The notes under the pieces were generated by a model that saw only the letters and a list, made by a program, of their open reading frames with translations, was not told the DNA's origin and made no database searches. A program made the position numbers and the translations under genes. Positions 54,134 to 63,244 of a DNA stretch of 64,000 bases are shown here, one piece after another; the stretch's first letter is position 1; each line of letters opens with the position of its first letter. The DNA comes from Pseudomonas lijiangensis (GTDB lineage Bacteria > Pseudomonadota > Gammaproteobacteria > Pseudomonadales > Pseudomonadaceae): NCBI RefSeq assembly GCF_018968705.1, contig NZ_CP076668.1:5764501-5828500 (forward strand), given 5' to 3'.

Positions 54134-55525
54134 TCATTTGCCGGGGAACAACAGGTTGAGCCCGTGTACGGTTTCTTCCACGCTCGCGCGGTCGTTGATG
54201 CGCTGTTGCAAAAAGCGTTCGAGATGGGGATACAGCGCCACGGCACGGTCAAGTTGCGGGTCATGGCCCGGCGCATAGGCACCGACGCTGATCAGGTCGC
54301 GATTGCGCTGATAACGTGACAACGACTGCTTGAGCTGCTGGGCCTTGCGCTGTTGCGACTCGCTGACAATGGCGGTCATCGCCCGGCTGATCGAGGCTTC
54401 GATATCGATGGCCGGGTAATGTCCGCTTTCGGCCAGATGCCGCGACAGCACGATATGTCCGTCCAGAATCGCCCGGGCCGAATCGGCAATCGGGTCCTGC
54501 TGATCGTCACCTTCGCTGAGCACCGTATAGAACGCGGTGATCGAGCCACCGCCGGGCGGCCCGTTGCCGGTGCGCTCGACGAGTTTCGGCAGCTTGGCGA
54601 ACACTGACGGCGGATAGCCCTTGGTCGCGGGCGGCTCACCCACGGCCAGAGCGATTTCGCGCTGGGCCATGGCATAGCGGGTCAAGGAATCCATAATCAG
54701 CAAGACGTCCTTGCCCTGGTCGCGAAAATCTTCGGCCAGCCGGGTCGCGTAAACCGCGCCCTGCAGACGCTTGAGCGGCGATGTATCCGCCGGCGCAGCC
54801 ACCACCACCGAACGGCGCAGCCCTTCTTCACCCAGAATGTTATCGATGAAGTCCTGCACCTCGCGGCCCCGCTCACCGATCAGCCCGACCACAATGACGT
54901 CGGCCTGTGTATAACGAGCCATCATGCCGAGCAGTACCGACTTGCCGACACCGGAACCGGCAAACAGGCCCAGGCGCTGACCACGTCCGACACACAGCAA
55001 GGCATTGATTGCACGAATGCCGACATCGATCTGACGATCGATCGGCGCACGTTTCAACGGGTTGAGCGGCTGGGTGTGCAGGCTGGCGTGATGGGCTCCG
55101 AGCAAAGGGCCTCTTCCATCCAGAGGCTGCCCGCTGCTGTCCAGGACCCGACCCAGAAGCGACATGCCCAGCGGGAAATATCGGGCACCGGTCGTATCGT
55201 CAAGAAAATCACCCGAGGCAAATACTCTCGCGCCAGGTTGCAGGCCGTGGATTTCTTCCAGCGGCATCAGATACAGAACATCTCCCGCAAAACCGACCAC
55301 TTCGGCCTCGGCATGATCGGGCTTCGAACCGCTCTGGTGCCGGGCAGCCAGTTCGATACGGCAGGCTCCGCCCAGCGGCAGACGCAAACCGACCGCTTCC
55401 AGCACCATGCCCGTGGCACGGGTAATCCGCCCGCTGCGCATGTAGTCGGCAACTCGCAACTGTTCACTCTGGAACGCATCCAGTACCCCGCTCCAGCGAT
55501 CGACATGGCGGTTGCCTGTGTTCAT
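54134..55525 (-). CDS. fliI: Flagellar export ATPase FliI
   Basis: 463 residues, F1-beta-like ATPase of the export apparatus. Walker [21 protein letters not shown] (near residue 190), Walker [21 protein letters not shown], and [25 protein letters not shown]. The C-terminal chaperone-binding helices are present. It overlaps fliH by four bases. The N-terminal stator-binding stretch is variable. Confidence 0.95.
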   Translation of the reverse strand: MNTGNRHVDRWSGVLDAFQSEQLRVADYMRSGRITRATGMVLEAVGLRLPLGGACRIELAARHQSGSKPDHAEAEVVGFAGDVLYLMPLEEIHGLQPGARVFASGDFLDDTTGARYFPLGMSLLGRVLDSSGQPLDGRGPLLGAHHASLHTQPLNPLKRAPIDRQIDVGIRAINALLCVGRGQRLGLFAGSGVGKSVLLGMMARYTQADVIVVGLIGERGREVQDFIDNILGEEGLRRSVVVAAPADTSPLKRLQGAVYATRLAEDFRDQGKDVLLIMDSLTRYAMAQREIALAVGEPPATKGYPPSVFAKLPKLVERTGNGPPGGGSITAFYTVLSEGDDQQDPIADSARAILDGHIVLSRHLAESGHYPAIDIEASISRAMTAIVSESQQRKAQQLKQSLSRYQRNRDLISVGAYAPGHDPQLDRAVALYPHLERFLQQRINDRASVEETVHGLNLLFPGK

Positions 55526-56253
55526 GGCTGGTCGCCGAGAATCGACACGGCGTCATCAAGGTTACGATCGGTCGTGCGGCTCAGCATTTCCCAACGTGAC
55601 TGGCGCGTGGCATCCAGTTCACCACTGGCACTGACGACACGGCAGCCACCGGGCAGGATCGTCGTGTCAGCGTGCAAGACCCAGCCCGCCGCTTCGATCT
55701 GTTCGGCAAGGCAGCCCTGGACCAGTTGCAAATCATCCGGGTTCAGCCAAAGACGCGGCTTGCCCGTGAGTTCGGGATTGCTGTTGAGCATTTTCTGAAC
55801 AATTGAAATCACCTGCTCCGGCTGTGCGGTCAAGGCTTCGCCTGCCAGTTGTCGTGCGGTGTCGAGCGCAATGCGCGTCAGTTGTCGGGCGATGTGGGCA
55901 TCCATCTGCTTGAGTGCCTGATCGAAGTTCTGGCACAACTCCAGCAACGGTTGCAGGGTTTGCAAGACTTGTTGTTGCAATTCCACGGCCGCCGCCTGCC
56001 GCCCCTCGCTCAAACCCTGTGCATAACCCTGTTCTACACCCTGGGCATGACCGACCTGATGCGCTTCGCTGATCGTTTTCTCGCGCAGGACCTGCATTTC
56101 CAGCTTGTGCTGAAAGGCCTGCTTGCGCAGTTTCTCCCGACGGCTCATATCCGGGTCATGCACAGGCAGCTCGTTGCTGCCCAGCGCCTCCATCTGCCAG
56201 GTTTGCCAGCGATCGCGGTCAGAAGCCGGAGAGTGATCAGACATAAGCGTCAT
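55522..56253 (-). CDS. fliH: Flagellar assembly protein FliH
   Basis: 243 residues starting at MTLMSD (an ATG at 56244, three codons in, is also possible). The central part is helical with GxxxG-like spacing ([20 protein letters not shown]), as in FliH, which forms the peripheral stalk that inhibits and docks FliI. The C-terminal domain ([39 protein letters not shown]) resembles the ATP-synthase delta subunit. It overlaps the fliG end by 17 bases. Confidence 0.9.
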   Translation of the reverse strand: MTLMSDHSPASDRDRWQTWQMEALGSNELPVHDPDMSRREKLRKQAFQHKLEMQVLREKTISEAHQVGHAQGVEQGYAQGLSEGRQAAAVELQQQVLQTLQPLLELCQNFDQALKQMDAHIARQLTRIALDTARQLAGEALTAQPEQVISIVQKMLNSNPELTGKPRLWLNPDDLQLVQGCLAEQIEAAGWVLHADTTILPGGCRVVSASGELDATRQSRWEMLSRTTDRNLDDAVSILGDQP

Positions 56254-57235
56254 TACCGCGTGAGGTCACAATCTCGCCGCTGTCGGACAGGCGCCGGACA
56301 ATCTGCAGAATTGCCTTCTGCTCGGCCTCGACCTGCGACATCCGGATAGGTCCGCGTGCTTCCATGTCTTCGCGGAACAACTGCGAAGCACGTTGCGACA
56401 TATTGTTGAGGAAGCGTTCGAGCAAGGCAGGTGGCGCACCTTTGAGGGCAATGGCCAGCGAGTTGTCTTCGACTTGCTGGAGAATCATCTGGATGCCACG
56501 GTCGTCCACTTCGATGAGGTTTTCGAACAGGAACATCTCGTCGAGGATCTTTTGCGCCAGGTCTTCGCTGTGCTGGCGAACGGTATCGATGGCCAGCTCT
56601 TCCTGAGCGGAATTCATCAGGTTGAGGATTTCCGCCGCTGTTCTTACGCCGCCCATCTTGCTGCGCTTGAGGCTCTGGCCGTCCAGCATGGTGCCCAGCA
56701 CTTCCGTCAGTTCCTGCAAGGCCACCGGCTGCACGCCACTGAACGTCGCAATGCGCAGCACGATGTCGTTGCGCAGCCGATCCGGGAGCAACTGGAGAAT
56801 ATCCGAAGCCTGATGGCGCTCCAGATGCACCAGAATGGTGGCGATGATCTGTGGATGTTCATCGCGGATCATCTCGGCAACCATCGACGCTTCCATCAGG
56901 TTCAGCTTGTCGATGCCAGAGCCGGTGTTGGTGCTTTCCAGAATATCGTCGATCAGGCTGGCAGCACGCTCGCTGCCCAGCGCCTTGGTCAATACCGCAC
57001 GAATGTGGTCGCTGGTCTGGATATTGATGGCCGCATACTGGTCCGTCTCGTCCATGAACTCTTCAAGGACCTGACGCATTTCTTCATGGGACACCTGGCT
57101 CAGACGCGCCATTTCCATACTGATGGTTTCGACATCGGTGCTGGGCAGGTACTTGAAGACTTCAGCTGCACTGTCGGCATCCAGCGACAGCAGCAGGATG
57201 GCGCTGCGACGCGACCCGTTCATCTTGTTAGTCAT
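56237..57235 (-). CDS. fliG: Flagellar motor switch protein FliG
   Basis: 332 residues, full family length. N-terminal FliF-binding domain with RRSAILLLSLDADSAAEVFK. Middle EHPQ motif in IRDEHPQIIATILVHL. The C-terminal torque domain has charged residues (Arg, Asp, Glu) in MFLFENLIEVDDRGIQMILQQV and MSQRASQLFREDMEARGPIRMSQVE, which contact the MotA loop. It overlaps fliF by eight bases. Confidence 0.95.
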   Translation of the reverse strand: MTNKMNGSRRSAILLLSLDADSAAEVFKYLPSTDVETISMEMARLSQVSHEEMRQVLEEFMDETDQYAAINIQTSDHIRAVLTKALGSERAASLIDDILESTNTGSGIDKLNLMEASMVAEMIRDEHPQIIATILVHLERHQASDILQLLPDRLRNDIVLRIATFSGVQPVALQELTEVLGTMLDGQSLKRSKMGGVRTAAEILNLMNSAQEELAIDTVRQHSEDLAQKILDEMFLFENLIEVDDRGIQMILQQVEDNSLAIALKGAPPALLERFLNNMSQRASQLFREDMEARGPIRMSQVEAEQKAILQIVRRLSDSGEIVTSRGNDAYV

Positions 57236-58961
57236 TTTTCTTCATCCACCCGCGCACGATCATCGCTACCAGCCGCGGGTCTTCAACGGCGATCTGTTGC
57301 AGGCTCAGCAGGTTCTGTTCATACAGCGCCGACTTGCGCGGCAAGGCATGTGGCGCGCCATCCTGACCTGAAACCATGACCGCCGTGCCCATAGAGCCCA
57401 TGGCCGTGGCAACGAGCGAAGTACCCGGCTCGCCGCTTTCCTCCTGCATGACCATGCGATTCTGCGCGGCATTGCGGCGTTGCATGGGCCTGAGCACCAG
57501 CAGCCACAAGCTCAGCGCGGCGAAAGCCACCAGCAGATAGCGCAAGGCGCTCATCAGCAGGTTGTAAGCCTCGGGCGTTTTCCACCATGGTTGCTCGGCA
57601 GCGACTGTGTCTGACACAACGAACGGGCTGTTGATGACTTGCAGCGCATCGCCACGGCTTTCGCTGAAGCCCATGGCCTGGCGTACCAGATTATTGATGT
57701 TCTCCAGTTCTTCCTTGCTCAGCGGCTCAGGCGTCGCCACGCCGTCCTTGAGTACGGTGCGATAGTTGACCACCACAGCCGAGGTCAGGCGCTGAATGTT
57801 GCCCTGGCTCTGCTTGACGTGTTCGACGTTGCGATCGACTTCGTAGTTGATCATCCGCTCGCTTTGCAGCGTCTTTGGCCTGGCTTGCGCAGGGGCTGCG
57901 GTCGCTGCGGCATTTGCGTTGGCATTGGCAGCAGGCGTGGGTGCATTGGCCCTGGTCGGTGCCGGAGTATTGGGCGGGCTGTTGGTCAATGCGCCCGGCA
58001 CGCCACCGGCTTCATCGCCCTGCTGGGCCTGCTCGGACACCTGTTTGCTGCGCACGGCGGCCTCGTTGGTGTCCTGATTGGGCGCATAACGTTCAGCCGT
58101 GCTCTCGCGAGCGGAGAAGTCGATCTGGGCAACCACTTGCGCATGAACATTCTGATTGCCAAGCAATGGCGTCAGGATATCTTCGATACGGCGCTGATAA
58201 GAGCGCTCGACCTCACGGACATAAGTGAGCTGCGAGCCATCCAGACCATTGTTGCCGCCATTGGTCTGGGTCAGCAGACGTCCGTTCTGATCGACGATGG
58301 TGACCGCATCGACGCTCAGCTCGGGCACGCTGGAAGACACCAGATGCACAATCGCGTTGGACTGGCTTTGCCCCAGCTCGCGTCCCGGCTGCAAGGTCAG
58401 AACCACCGATGCTCGCGCTGCTTCGCGGTCGCGAACAAAAACCGACTGTTTAGCCATGACCAGATGCACACGAGCCTTGGAAACCGGCCCAAGGGATTCG
58501 ATGGTCCGCGACAGTTCGCCTTCCAGGCCGCGCTGATAGTTCAGGTGTTCGGCGAACTGACTGACACCGAACGCCTGCTTGTCCAGCAACTCGAAACCGA
58601 CACTGCCGCCTTTGGGCAGGCCTTGCTCGGCCAGTTGCAGGCGCAGCGCGTTCATCTTGTCGCTGGGCACCATGATGGTGTTGCCGCCCTCACTCAGGCG
58701 ATAAGGGATATTTCGCTTTTCCAGCTCCCCGATTATTTGCCCGCCATCGGCTTCGCTGAGGCCGGAGAAAAGCACCCGATATTCCGGTTGTCGCGCCCAC
58801 AGCAGTAAAGCGACCAGAACCGCAATGACTGCTGCCCCCGCCAAAAGCATCGGAAGCAGAGGCTGACTCCGAAAAAGGGTCAACAACGCTTCCATCGGCC
58901 TGGCCGAAGCACTGGTCGGAATGAGTTTCTGAGCGCCTTTGGCCGGGGCTGCGGTACTCAC
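57228..58961 (-). CDS. fliF: Flagellar MS-ring protein FliF
   Basis: 577 residues from the GTG at 58961, which has GAGG five bases before it; an in-frame GTG six bases earlier lies too close to that site. Two transmembrane helices (about 37-56 and 468-487) bracket the periplasmic ring-building motifs, with VLFSGLSEADGGQIIGELEKRNIPYRL and QLNYQRG-like LNYQRGLEGELSRTIESL. The C-terminal cytoplasmic tail binds FliG (EDPRLVAMIVRGWMKKND). An Ala/Asn/Pro-rich linker of about 45 residues lies in the periplasmic loop. First gene of the fliF-K unit, divergent from fliE. Confidence 0.93.
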   Translation of the reverse strand: MSTAAPAKGAQKLIPTSASARPMEALLTLFRSQPLLPMLLAGAAVIAVLVALLLWARQPEYRVLFSGLSEADGGQIIGELEKRNIPYRLSEGGNTIMVPSDKMNALRLQLAEQGLPKGGSVGFELLDKQAFGVSQFAEHLNYQRGLEGELSRTIESLGPVSKARVHLVMAKQSVFVRDREAARASVVLTLQPGRELGQSQSNAIVHLVSSSVPELSVDAVTIVDQNGRLLTQTNGGNNGLDGSQLTYVREVERSYQRRIEDILTPLLGNQNVHAQVVAQIDFSARESTAERYAPNQDTNEAAVRSKQVSEQAQQGDEAGGVPGALTNSPPNTPAPTRANAPTPAANANANAAATAAPAQARPKTLQSERMINYEVDRNVEHVKQSQGNIQRLTSAVVVNYRTVLKDGVATPEPLSKEELENINNLVRQAMGFSESRGDALQVINSPFVVSDTVAAEQPWWKTPEAYNLLMSALRYLLVAFAALSLWLLVLRPMQRRNAAQNRMVMQEESGEPGTSLVATAMGSMGTAVMVSGQDGAPHALPRKSALYEQNLLSLQQIAVEDPRLVAMIVRGWMKKND

Positions 58962-59148
58962 GAACACCTCGATAGCGAGGATGGGGCCTGTACGAAAGAC
59001 ATTGCAGAGTCCGGTAGCGGTAGTAGTCGATCAGGCGTCTCGAATCATTGCAAAGCCCACGGGCACAGCAACGACTCAAGGCATCTGGCAGGGCTTCATT
59101 CTCGCGAAAATGCCCGAACCTAAAGGCCGGAAAAGCCAGTAGTTTTGT

Positions 59149-59160
59149 GGTCAATTGACC
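59149..59160. promoter_or_regulatory. 12-base palindrome between fliF and fliE
   Basis: GGTCAATTGACC is a perfect palindrome in the 262-base divergent promoter region. It may be an operator for the flagellar regulator. It does not match the FlhDC consensus well. Confidence 0.35.
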
Positions 59161-59223
59161 GAATGTGAGAGGCATCAGGCTTGGTAATCTGCTGCCCTCA
59201 TCGCTATACACGAGCCTTGCGCC

Positions 59224-59544
59224 ATGACTCCTTCCGCTCTTGATAATGCATTGCAGCAACTGACGATCCTCGCTCAGCAAGCCGAAGGAGTAAGCCCTCA
59301 AAGCTTCAATACCGGGTCGGCCAGTGGATTTGCAGGGGAATTGCAGGCCTCGCTGCACCGCATCAATCAGTTGCAGACAACCGCCAGCAGTCAGTCGAAT
59401 GCCTTTCAGGCAGGCAGTGAAGCCGTGTCTCTCAGCGATGTGATGGCTGACTCACAGAAAGCCAGCGTTGCCTTCCAGATGGGCGTGCAGGTACGCAATC
59501 GCCTGCTGACGGCCTACAAGGACGTGATGGCCATGCAGGTTTGA
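59224..59544 (+). CDS. fliE: Flagellar hook-basal body protein FliE
   Basis: 106 residues, family length. It links the MS ring to the proximal rod and is the first rod-like protein exported. The conserved C-terminal part LSDVMADSQKASVAFQMGVQVRNRLLTAYKDVMAMQV ends exactly as FliE does. It stands alone, divergent from fliF as in enterobacteria. Confidence 0.93.
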   Translation: MTPSALDNALQQLTILAQQAEGVSPQSFNTGSASGFAGELQASLHRINQLQTTASSQSNAFQAGSEAVSLSDVMADSQKASVAFQMGVQVRNRLLTAYKDVMAMQV

Positions 59545-59564
59545 CGAAAACTCGAGGCAAGCCC

Positions 59565-59592
59565 TAAAGACCGTATTCGCGGTTGCCGATGT
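59565..59592 (+). promoter_or_regulatory. Sigma-28 promoter of fliDST
   Basis: TAAAGACC (59565-59572), 12 bases, GCCGATGT (59585-59592), about 80 bases before fliD. A good fit to the enterobacterial consensus TAAA...GCCGATAA. Confidence 0.75.
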
Positions 59593-59672
59593 TGCGTTCA
59601 AACGCACCCCTTTGAGTGTGAAACGGCCCCTTGCCCGGCAAGGCCAGCCCACAGACCAGGACGGATACGCAC

Positions 59673-61076
59673 ATGGCAACGACAACCACTACTTCTACGG
59701 CGACGATCACTTCCCTGGGCGTTGGCTCCGGCCTGGACCTGGACAGCATTCTGGAAAGTCTGGAAGAGTCGAAAACCGTCAGCCTGCTGGACCCGATCAC
59801 CGCGCAGGAAGAGTCGGTCGAAGCAGAGATCACGGCTTATGACTCTCTGAGCAGCGCCCTGACCTCCCTGCAGACAGCGGTCGAGGCGCTGGCCGATGAA
59901 AGCCTCTATGAATCCTTGACCACGACCCTGTCCGGCACCGGCGTAACGGCGGCAACCACCAGTGAAGCCGAAGCCGGGACCTACACGCTGGTGGTGACGC
60001 AACTGGCGCAATCGCAAAGTCTCACCACCGATGGCATCGAAAGCAAAACCACGGCCCTGGGCACCGGCACGCTGACCATTCAGGTAGGTTCGCAAGACGC
60101 CGTTTCTATCACGCTCGACAGCAGCAACAACACACTGGAAGGCATTCGCGATGCCATCAACGCCTCCGACGCCGGGGTCACAGCCTCAATCGTCAATGAC
60201 GGCAGCGACACCCCGTATCGGCTGGTGCTGACCTCGGACAGCACCGGCACCGAATCGGAAATGACCGTCACCTACACCAGCACGGACAGCTCTGACACCG
60301 CATCGAGCCTGTTCGGCTACGACGGCACGACGGGCAACATGACCGAAACCGTCGAAGCCCTGGACGCAGAACTGACGATCAACGGCATCTCCATCAGCAG
60401 CCAGAGCAATACCGTCGAAGATGCACTGCAAGGCGTCACCCTGAGTCTGACCGCCACCAGCACCTCGCAAACACTGACCATCGCTCAGGACACAGACGCG
60501 ATCCTGGAAGCCATCACCGCCTTTGTCGATGCCTACAACTCGTACGTCTCGGTCGTGGATACGCTGACCTCTTATGATGCAGACACGGATACAGCGGGCG
60601 AACTGCTGGGAGACTCGACCACCCGCCGGATCAGCAGCGAACTGAGCGCAGACCTCTATAGCGCTGTTGGAAGCGGCACTTACAGTTATCTGTCTCAACT
60701 GGGCATTTCCCTGGAAGTCGATGGCACCCTGACGATTGACGAAGACGCGCTGACCGAGGCGCTTGAAGACGATGTCGATGCCGTCGCGCAGTTTTTTATC
60801 GGCACCGATGACACCACTGGCTTTATCGAACAGATGTCCGCCGATCTGGACAACTACCTGGATGAAGACAGCGGCTTGATCGTCGCCAAGACCGAAAGCC
60901 TGGAAACCAAGCTGGAAGAGCTTGCGGATCGCTATGAAGAAAAGCAGGCCCTCATCGACTCCGAAATGGCCCGCTGGACAGAAGAATTCACCCAGCTCGA
61001 TACCTTGATATCGGAGCTGAACTCTACCGCCGATTATCTGACGACCCAGTTCGATGCGCTGAACAGCGATGATTGA
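59673..61076 (+). CDS. fliD: Flagellar filament cap protein FliD (HAP2)
   Basis: 467 residues from the ATG at 59673 (AGGA about ten bases upstream). It caps the filament tip and helps flagellin fold. Family N-terminus TSLGVGSGLDLDSILESLEESKT, a Thr/Ser/Asp-rich variable middle, and the conserved C-terminus IEQMSADLDNYLDEDSGLIVAKTESLETKLEELADRYEEKQALIDSEMARWTEEFTQLDTLISELN. It lies directly before fliS and fliT. Confidence 0.93.
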   Translation: MATTTTTSTATITSLGVGSGLDLDSILESLEESKTVSLLDPITAQEESVEAEITAYDSLSSALTSLQTAVEALADESLYESLTTTLSGTGVTAATTSEAEAGTYTLVVTQLAQSQSLTTDGIESKTTALGTGTLTIQVGSQDAVSITLDSSNNTLEGIRDAINASDAGVTASIVNDGSDTPYRLVLTSDSTGTESEMTVTYTSTDSSDTASSLFGYDGTTGNMTETVEALDAELTINGISISSQSNTVEDALQGVTLSLTATSTSQTLTIAQDTDAILEAITAFVDAYNSYVSVVDTLTSYDADTDTAGELLGDSTTRRISSELSADLYSAVGSGTYSYLSQLGISLEVDGTLTIDEDALTEALEDDVDAVAQFFIGTDDTTGFIEQMSADLDNYLDEDSGLIVAKTESLETKLEELADRYEEKQALIDSEMARWTEEFTQLDTLISELNSTADYLTTQFDALNSDD

Positions 61077-61100
61077 CGGCTCTAATTCGGAGTAAACCTG

Positions 61101-61502
61101 ATGAGTTCCATTCGCGGCGCGAATGCTTACGCCAGAGTTGGCGTGGAGAGCGGTATTTTGTCTGCCTCTCCTCACCAAAGGATTGTGATGCTGTTCGACA
61201 GCTATCAGGCGTCGATACGCGTCGCACGGCTCCATATGCAGGCCGGCAATATTGCCGAAAAAGGCAATGCGATTACCAAGGCAATAAACATTGTCAGCAA
61301 GGGGCTGCGCGCCTCACTGGACCATGAACAAGGAGGTGAAATTGCCGTGCAGCTTGATGCCCTCTACGACTATGTCGTTCGTCTGCTACTTCGGGCCAAT
61401 CTCAATAATGATGAAACAGCCCTTACAACGGCCGCCGACTTACTGAGTAATGTCGCCGCCGCCTGGTCCGCCATTGGTTCGCCCATCGAACAAGAGCGAT
61501 AG
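61101..61502 (+). CDS. fliS: Flagellin export chaperone FliS
   Basis: 133 residues, all helical. ANAYARVGVESGILSASPHQRIVMLFD and IQLDALYDY-like AVQLDALYDYVVRLLLRANLNND are the FliS signature. It binds the C-terminus of flagellin and keeps it unfolded for export, so a dedicated flagellin must exist outside the window. AATTCGGAG precedes the start. Confidence 0.93.
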   Translation: MSSIRGANAYARVGVESGILSASPHQRIVMLFDSYQASIRVARLHMQAGNIAEKGNAITKAINIVSKGLRASLDHEQGGEIAVQLDALYDYVVRLLLRANLNNDETALTTAADLLSNVAAAWSAIGSPIEQER

Positions 61503-61504
61503 AC

Positions 61505-61900
61505 ATGATGCAAGCCCAAGTAATCGATGCCTATAAAAAACTATTAGAACAATCAAGACGCATTCTCGAGTGTGCTGAAAACTCTGACTGGGATGGCATA
61601 TTTACCCTTAAGTCTCAAGGCCTTATAGATGCAGCGTATCTTCGTCGGTTCGAAAATGAGACACCACTTGACGACGCTGGCCAGGCACAGAAACTTGAAC
61701 TAATGAGCCAGATTATCGAGCTGGACTTTCAGGTCAATCAGTTCTTGCGAGCCCGACAGGATGATTTAGGTCAACTCATGAAAGTCAATCGCCGCAAGAG
61801 CGACTTGAACCAGGCTTATCAGATACCCGGCAACAACGTGATACCAATTAGCCTTCATTTGTATCAGAAAAAACAAGATATGCCTACAGACTGCACCTAA
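61505..61900 (+). CDS. fliT: FliT-like flagellar chaperone
   Basis: 131 residues, helical, starting two bases after fliS. The pattern QVIDAYKKLLEQSRRILECAENSDWDGIFTLKSQGLIDA and the helical second half (ELMSQIIELDFQVNQFLRARQDDLGQLMKVN) fit FliT. That protein binds FliD for export and, in Salmonella, also binds FlhDC to limit its activity. The base composition is clearly more AT-rich than the genes before it, and the C-terminal tail has no counterpart I can name. Confidence 0.78.
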   Translation: MMQAQVIDAYKKLLEQSRRILECAENSDWDGIFTLKSQGLIDAAYLRRFENETPLDDAGQAQKLELMSQIIELDFQVNQFLRARQDDLGQLMKVNRRKSDLNQAYQIPGNNVIPISLHLYQKKQDMPTDCT

Positions 61901-62102
61901 GTGTGAAACATTAGCCTGAAAAGATCTAACACGTGCGAAAAGCTTTTAAAACGGTCAACTAATAGTCCGGCTCAATCTGTTATCGTACGCTCAGCTTTAT
62001 ACTTTAGAAAAAATTAAAAATGGTATTCACGGCCTGCAAGTGGAAGGCCAAGCGTGTGAATAACCTGATAACGACACGACTTTTTCCCGCATGGGAAAGA
62101 GC

Positions 62103-62120
62103 ACAAAAACTTGTTTTTGT
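62103..62120. promoter_or_regulatory. Inverted repeat in the flhDC leader
   Basis: ACAAAAAC and GTTTTTGT around a two-base centre, about 80 bases before flhD. The surrounding region 61901-62198 is AT-rich and without a gene; it must contain the promoter of flhDC. The repeat is a candidate operator. Confidence 0.4.
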
Positions 62121-62198
62121 CGAAGTTCGGCACCTGTCTGCTGGCGGCCATACCCCTTGGGTGTGTCCGAACCGTAGTGTCCATGGGAGGATAGAAAG

Positions 62199-62534
62199 TT
62201 GCCAAATACCAACACCGGGCTTGAAGATATTCAGGACTTGAATCTCTCGTATCTGCTTCTGGCTCAAAACCTGCTGCGCAAGGATCGTGAAGTTGCCATT
62301 TTTCGCCTGAAACTAAGCGAAAAGATGGCGGACTTGTTGATCAAATTAAGTAGTAAGCAAATGACTCAGCTGGCGCGCGTCAATCAACTGATTTGCCGCC
62401 CCGTCTTTGAAGAAACAGAACGCCTGTCCAGGGTATTGGGCAACTCACGCGAACTGGGAATGGTGGAAATTCATTCAGCCCTGCTGATGGCTTCCGCAGA
62501 GCGCTCGGGCGATATACGCATCGGGGAAGGCTGA
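62199..62534 (+). CDS. flhD: Flagellar master regulator subunit FlhD
   Basis: 111 residues with TTG as start. GGGAGG at 62185-62190 stands 8 bases before the TTG and the family N-terminus (LEDIQDLNLSYLLLAQNLLRKDREVAIFRL) begins right after, so no other start fits. The helical fold with LSSKQMTQLARVNQLICRP is diagnostic of FlhD. With FlhC it forms the FlhD4C2 activator of class 2 flagellar promoters with sigma-70. A TTG start may keep its level low. Pseudomonas species normally lack flhDC. Confidence 0.93.
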   Translation: MPNTNTGLEDIQDLNLSYLLLAQNLLRKDREVAIFRLKLSEKMADLLIKLSSKQMTQLARVNQLICRPVFEETERLSRVLGNSRELGMVEIHSALLMASAERSGDIRIGEG

Positions 62535-62537
62535 CCC

Positions 62538-63104
62538 ATGCAAGAGAAAAGCCTGGTCACCGAAATGCAACAAGTGCAGTTGGCAATCGAGCTGATCGAG
62601 CTGGGTGCACGACTGCAGGTGCTGGAAACGGAAACCTCGCTCAGTCGGGGCCGACTGATCCGGCTGTACAAGGAAGTTCGCGGCGTTTCCCCGCCAAAAG
62701 GCATGCTGCCCTTCTCGACCGACTGGTTCGTGACCTGGCTGCCGAATATCCACTCGTCCCTGTTCTACGGCATCTACCGCAGCATGATGGAGATCAGCGG
62801 ACACCGGATCGATGCCTTCGTCAAAGCCTATCGCCTGTATCTGGAGCAGGTTGGCCAGGAGGGCGAGCTGGTGCTCGGGCTTACTCGCGCCTGGACACTC
62901 GTGCGCTTCTTTGAAAGTGACATGCTTGAGCTGATTCGCTGCTCATGCTGCCGCGGCGAGTTCGTCGCCCACTCCCATGCACCTGCGCAGAACTACGTCT
63001 GCGGCATCTGCCAGCCGCCATCACGTGCCGGCAAGACCCTCAAGCGCCGAGAGATCGACGCCCAGTCCCTCCACGCCTTGCCTGCCGTACTTAAACGCCT
63101 TTGA
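62538..63104 (+). CDS. flhC: Flagellar master regulator subunit FlhC
   Basis: 188 residues. DNA-contacting and zinc-binding subunit of FlhD4C2. [40 protein letters not shown] is characteristic. The zinc cluster is formed by Cys residues in [10 protein letters not shown] and [10 protein letters not shown], four of which are the expected ligands. Three bases after flhD. A palindromic element follows within four bases of its stop. Confidence 0.94.
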   Translation: MQEKSLVTEMQQVQLAIELIELGARLQVLETETSLSRGRLIRLYKEVRGVSPPKGMLPFSTDWFVTWLPNIHSSLFYGIYRSMMEISGHRIDAFVKAYRLYLEQVGQEGELVLGLTRAWTLVRFFESDMLELIRCSCCRGEFVAHSHAPAQNYVCGICQPPSRAGKTLKRREIDAQSLHALPAVLKRL

Positions 63105-63107
63105 GCT

Positions 63108-63156
63108 TTCGCGAATGAATTCGCTCCTACAGCCTGGGAGCCAATTCATTCGCGAA
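63108..63156. repeat. Short palindromic element, family C, copy 2
   Basis: TTCGCGAATGAATTCGCTCC (63108-63127) and its near-complement at 63137-63156 with one mismatch, loop of nine bases. It is the partner of 23417-23471. Position after flhC suggests a terminator or transcript-stability role ahead of the motA promoter. Confidence 0.75.
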
Positions 63157-63178
63157 AAGGTTTTTCCAAACAAAAAAT

Positions 63179-63205
63179 TCAAGTTTTACAGACTTCTGCC
63201 GATAT
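63179..63205 (+). promoter_or_regulatory. Sigma-28 promoter of motA
   Basis: TCAAGTTT (63179-63186), 11 bases, GCCGATAT (63198-63205), about 40 bases before the GTG start. Same form as the chemoreceptor promoter, with one base less spacing. Confidence 0.75.
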
Positions 63206-63244
63206 CCAGCAGGTCACCTATTTCTTGAATTTAAGGAACGACCC

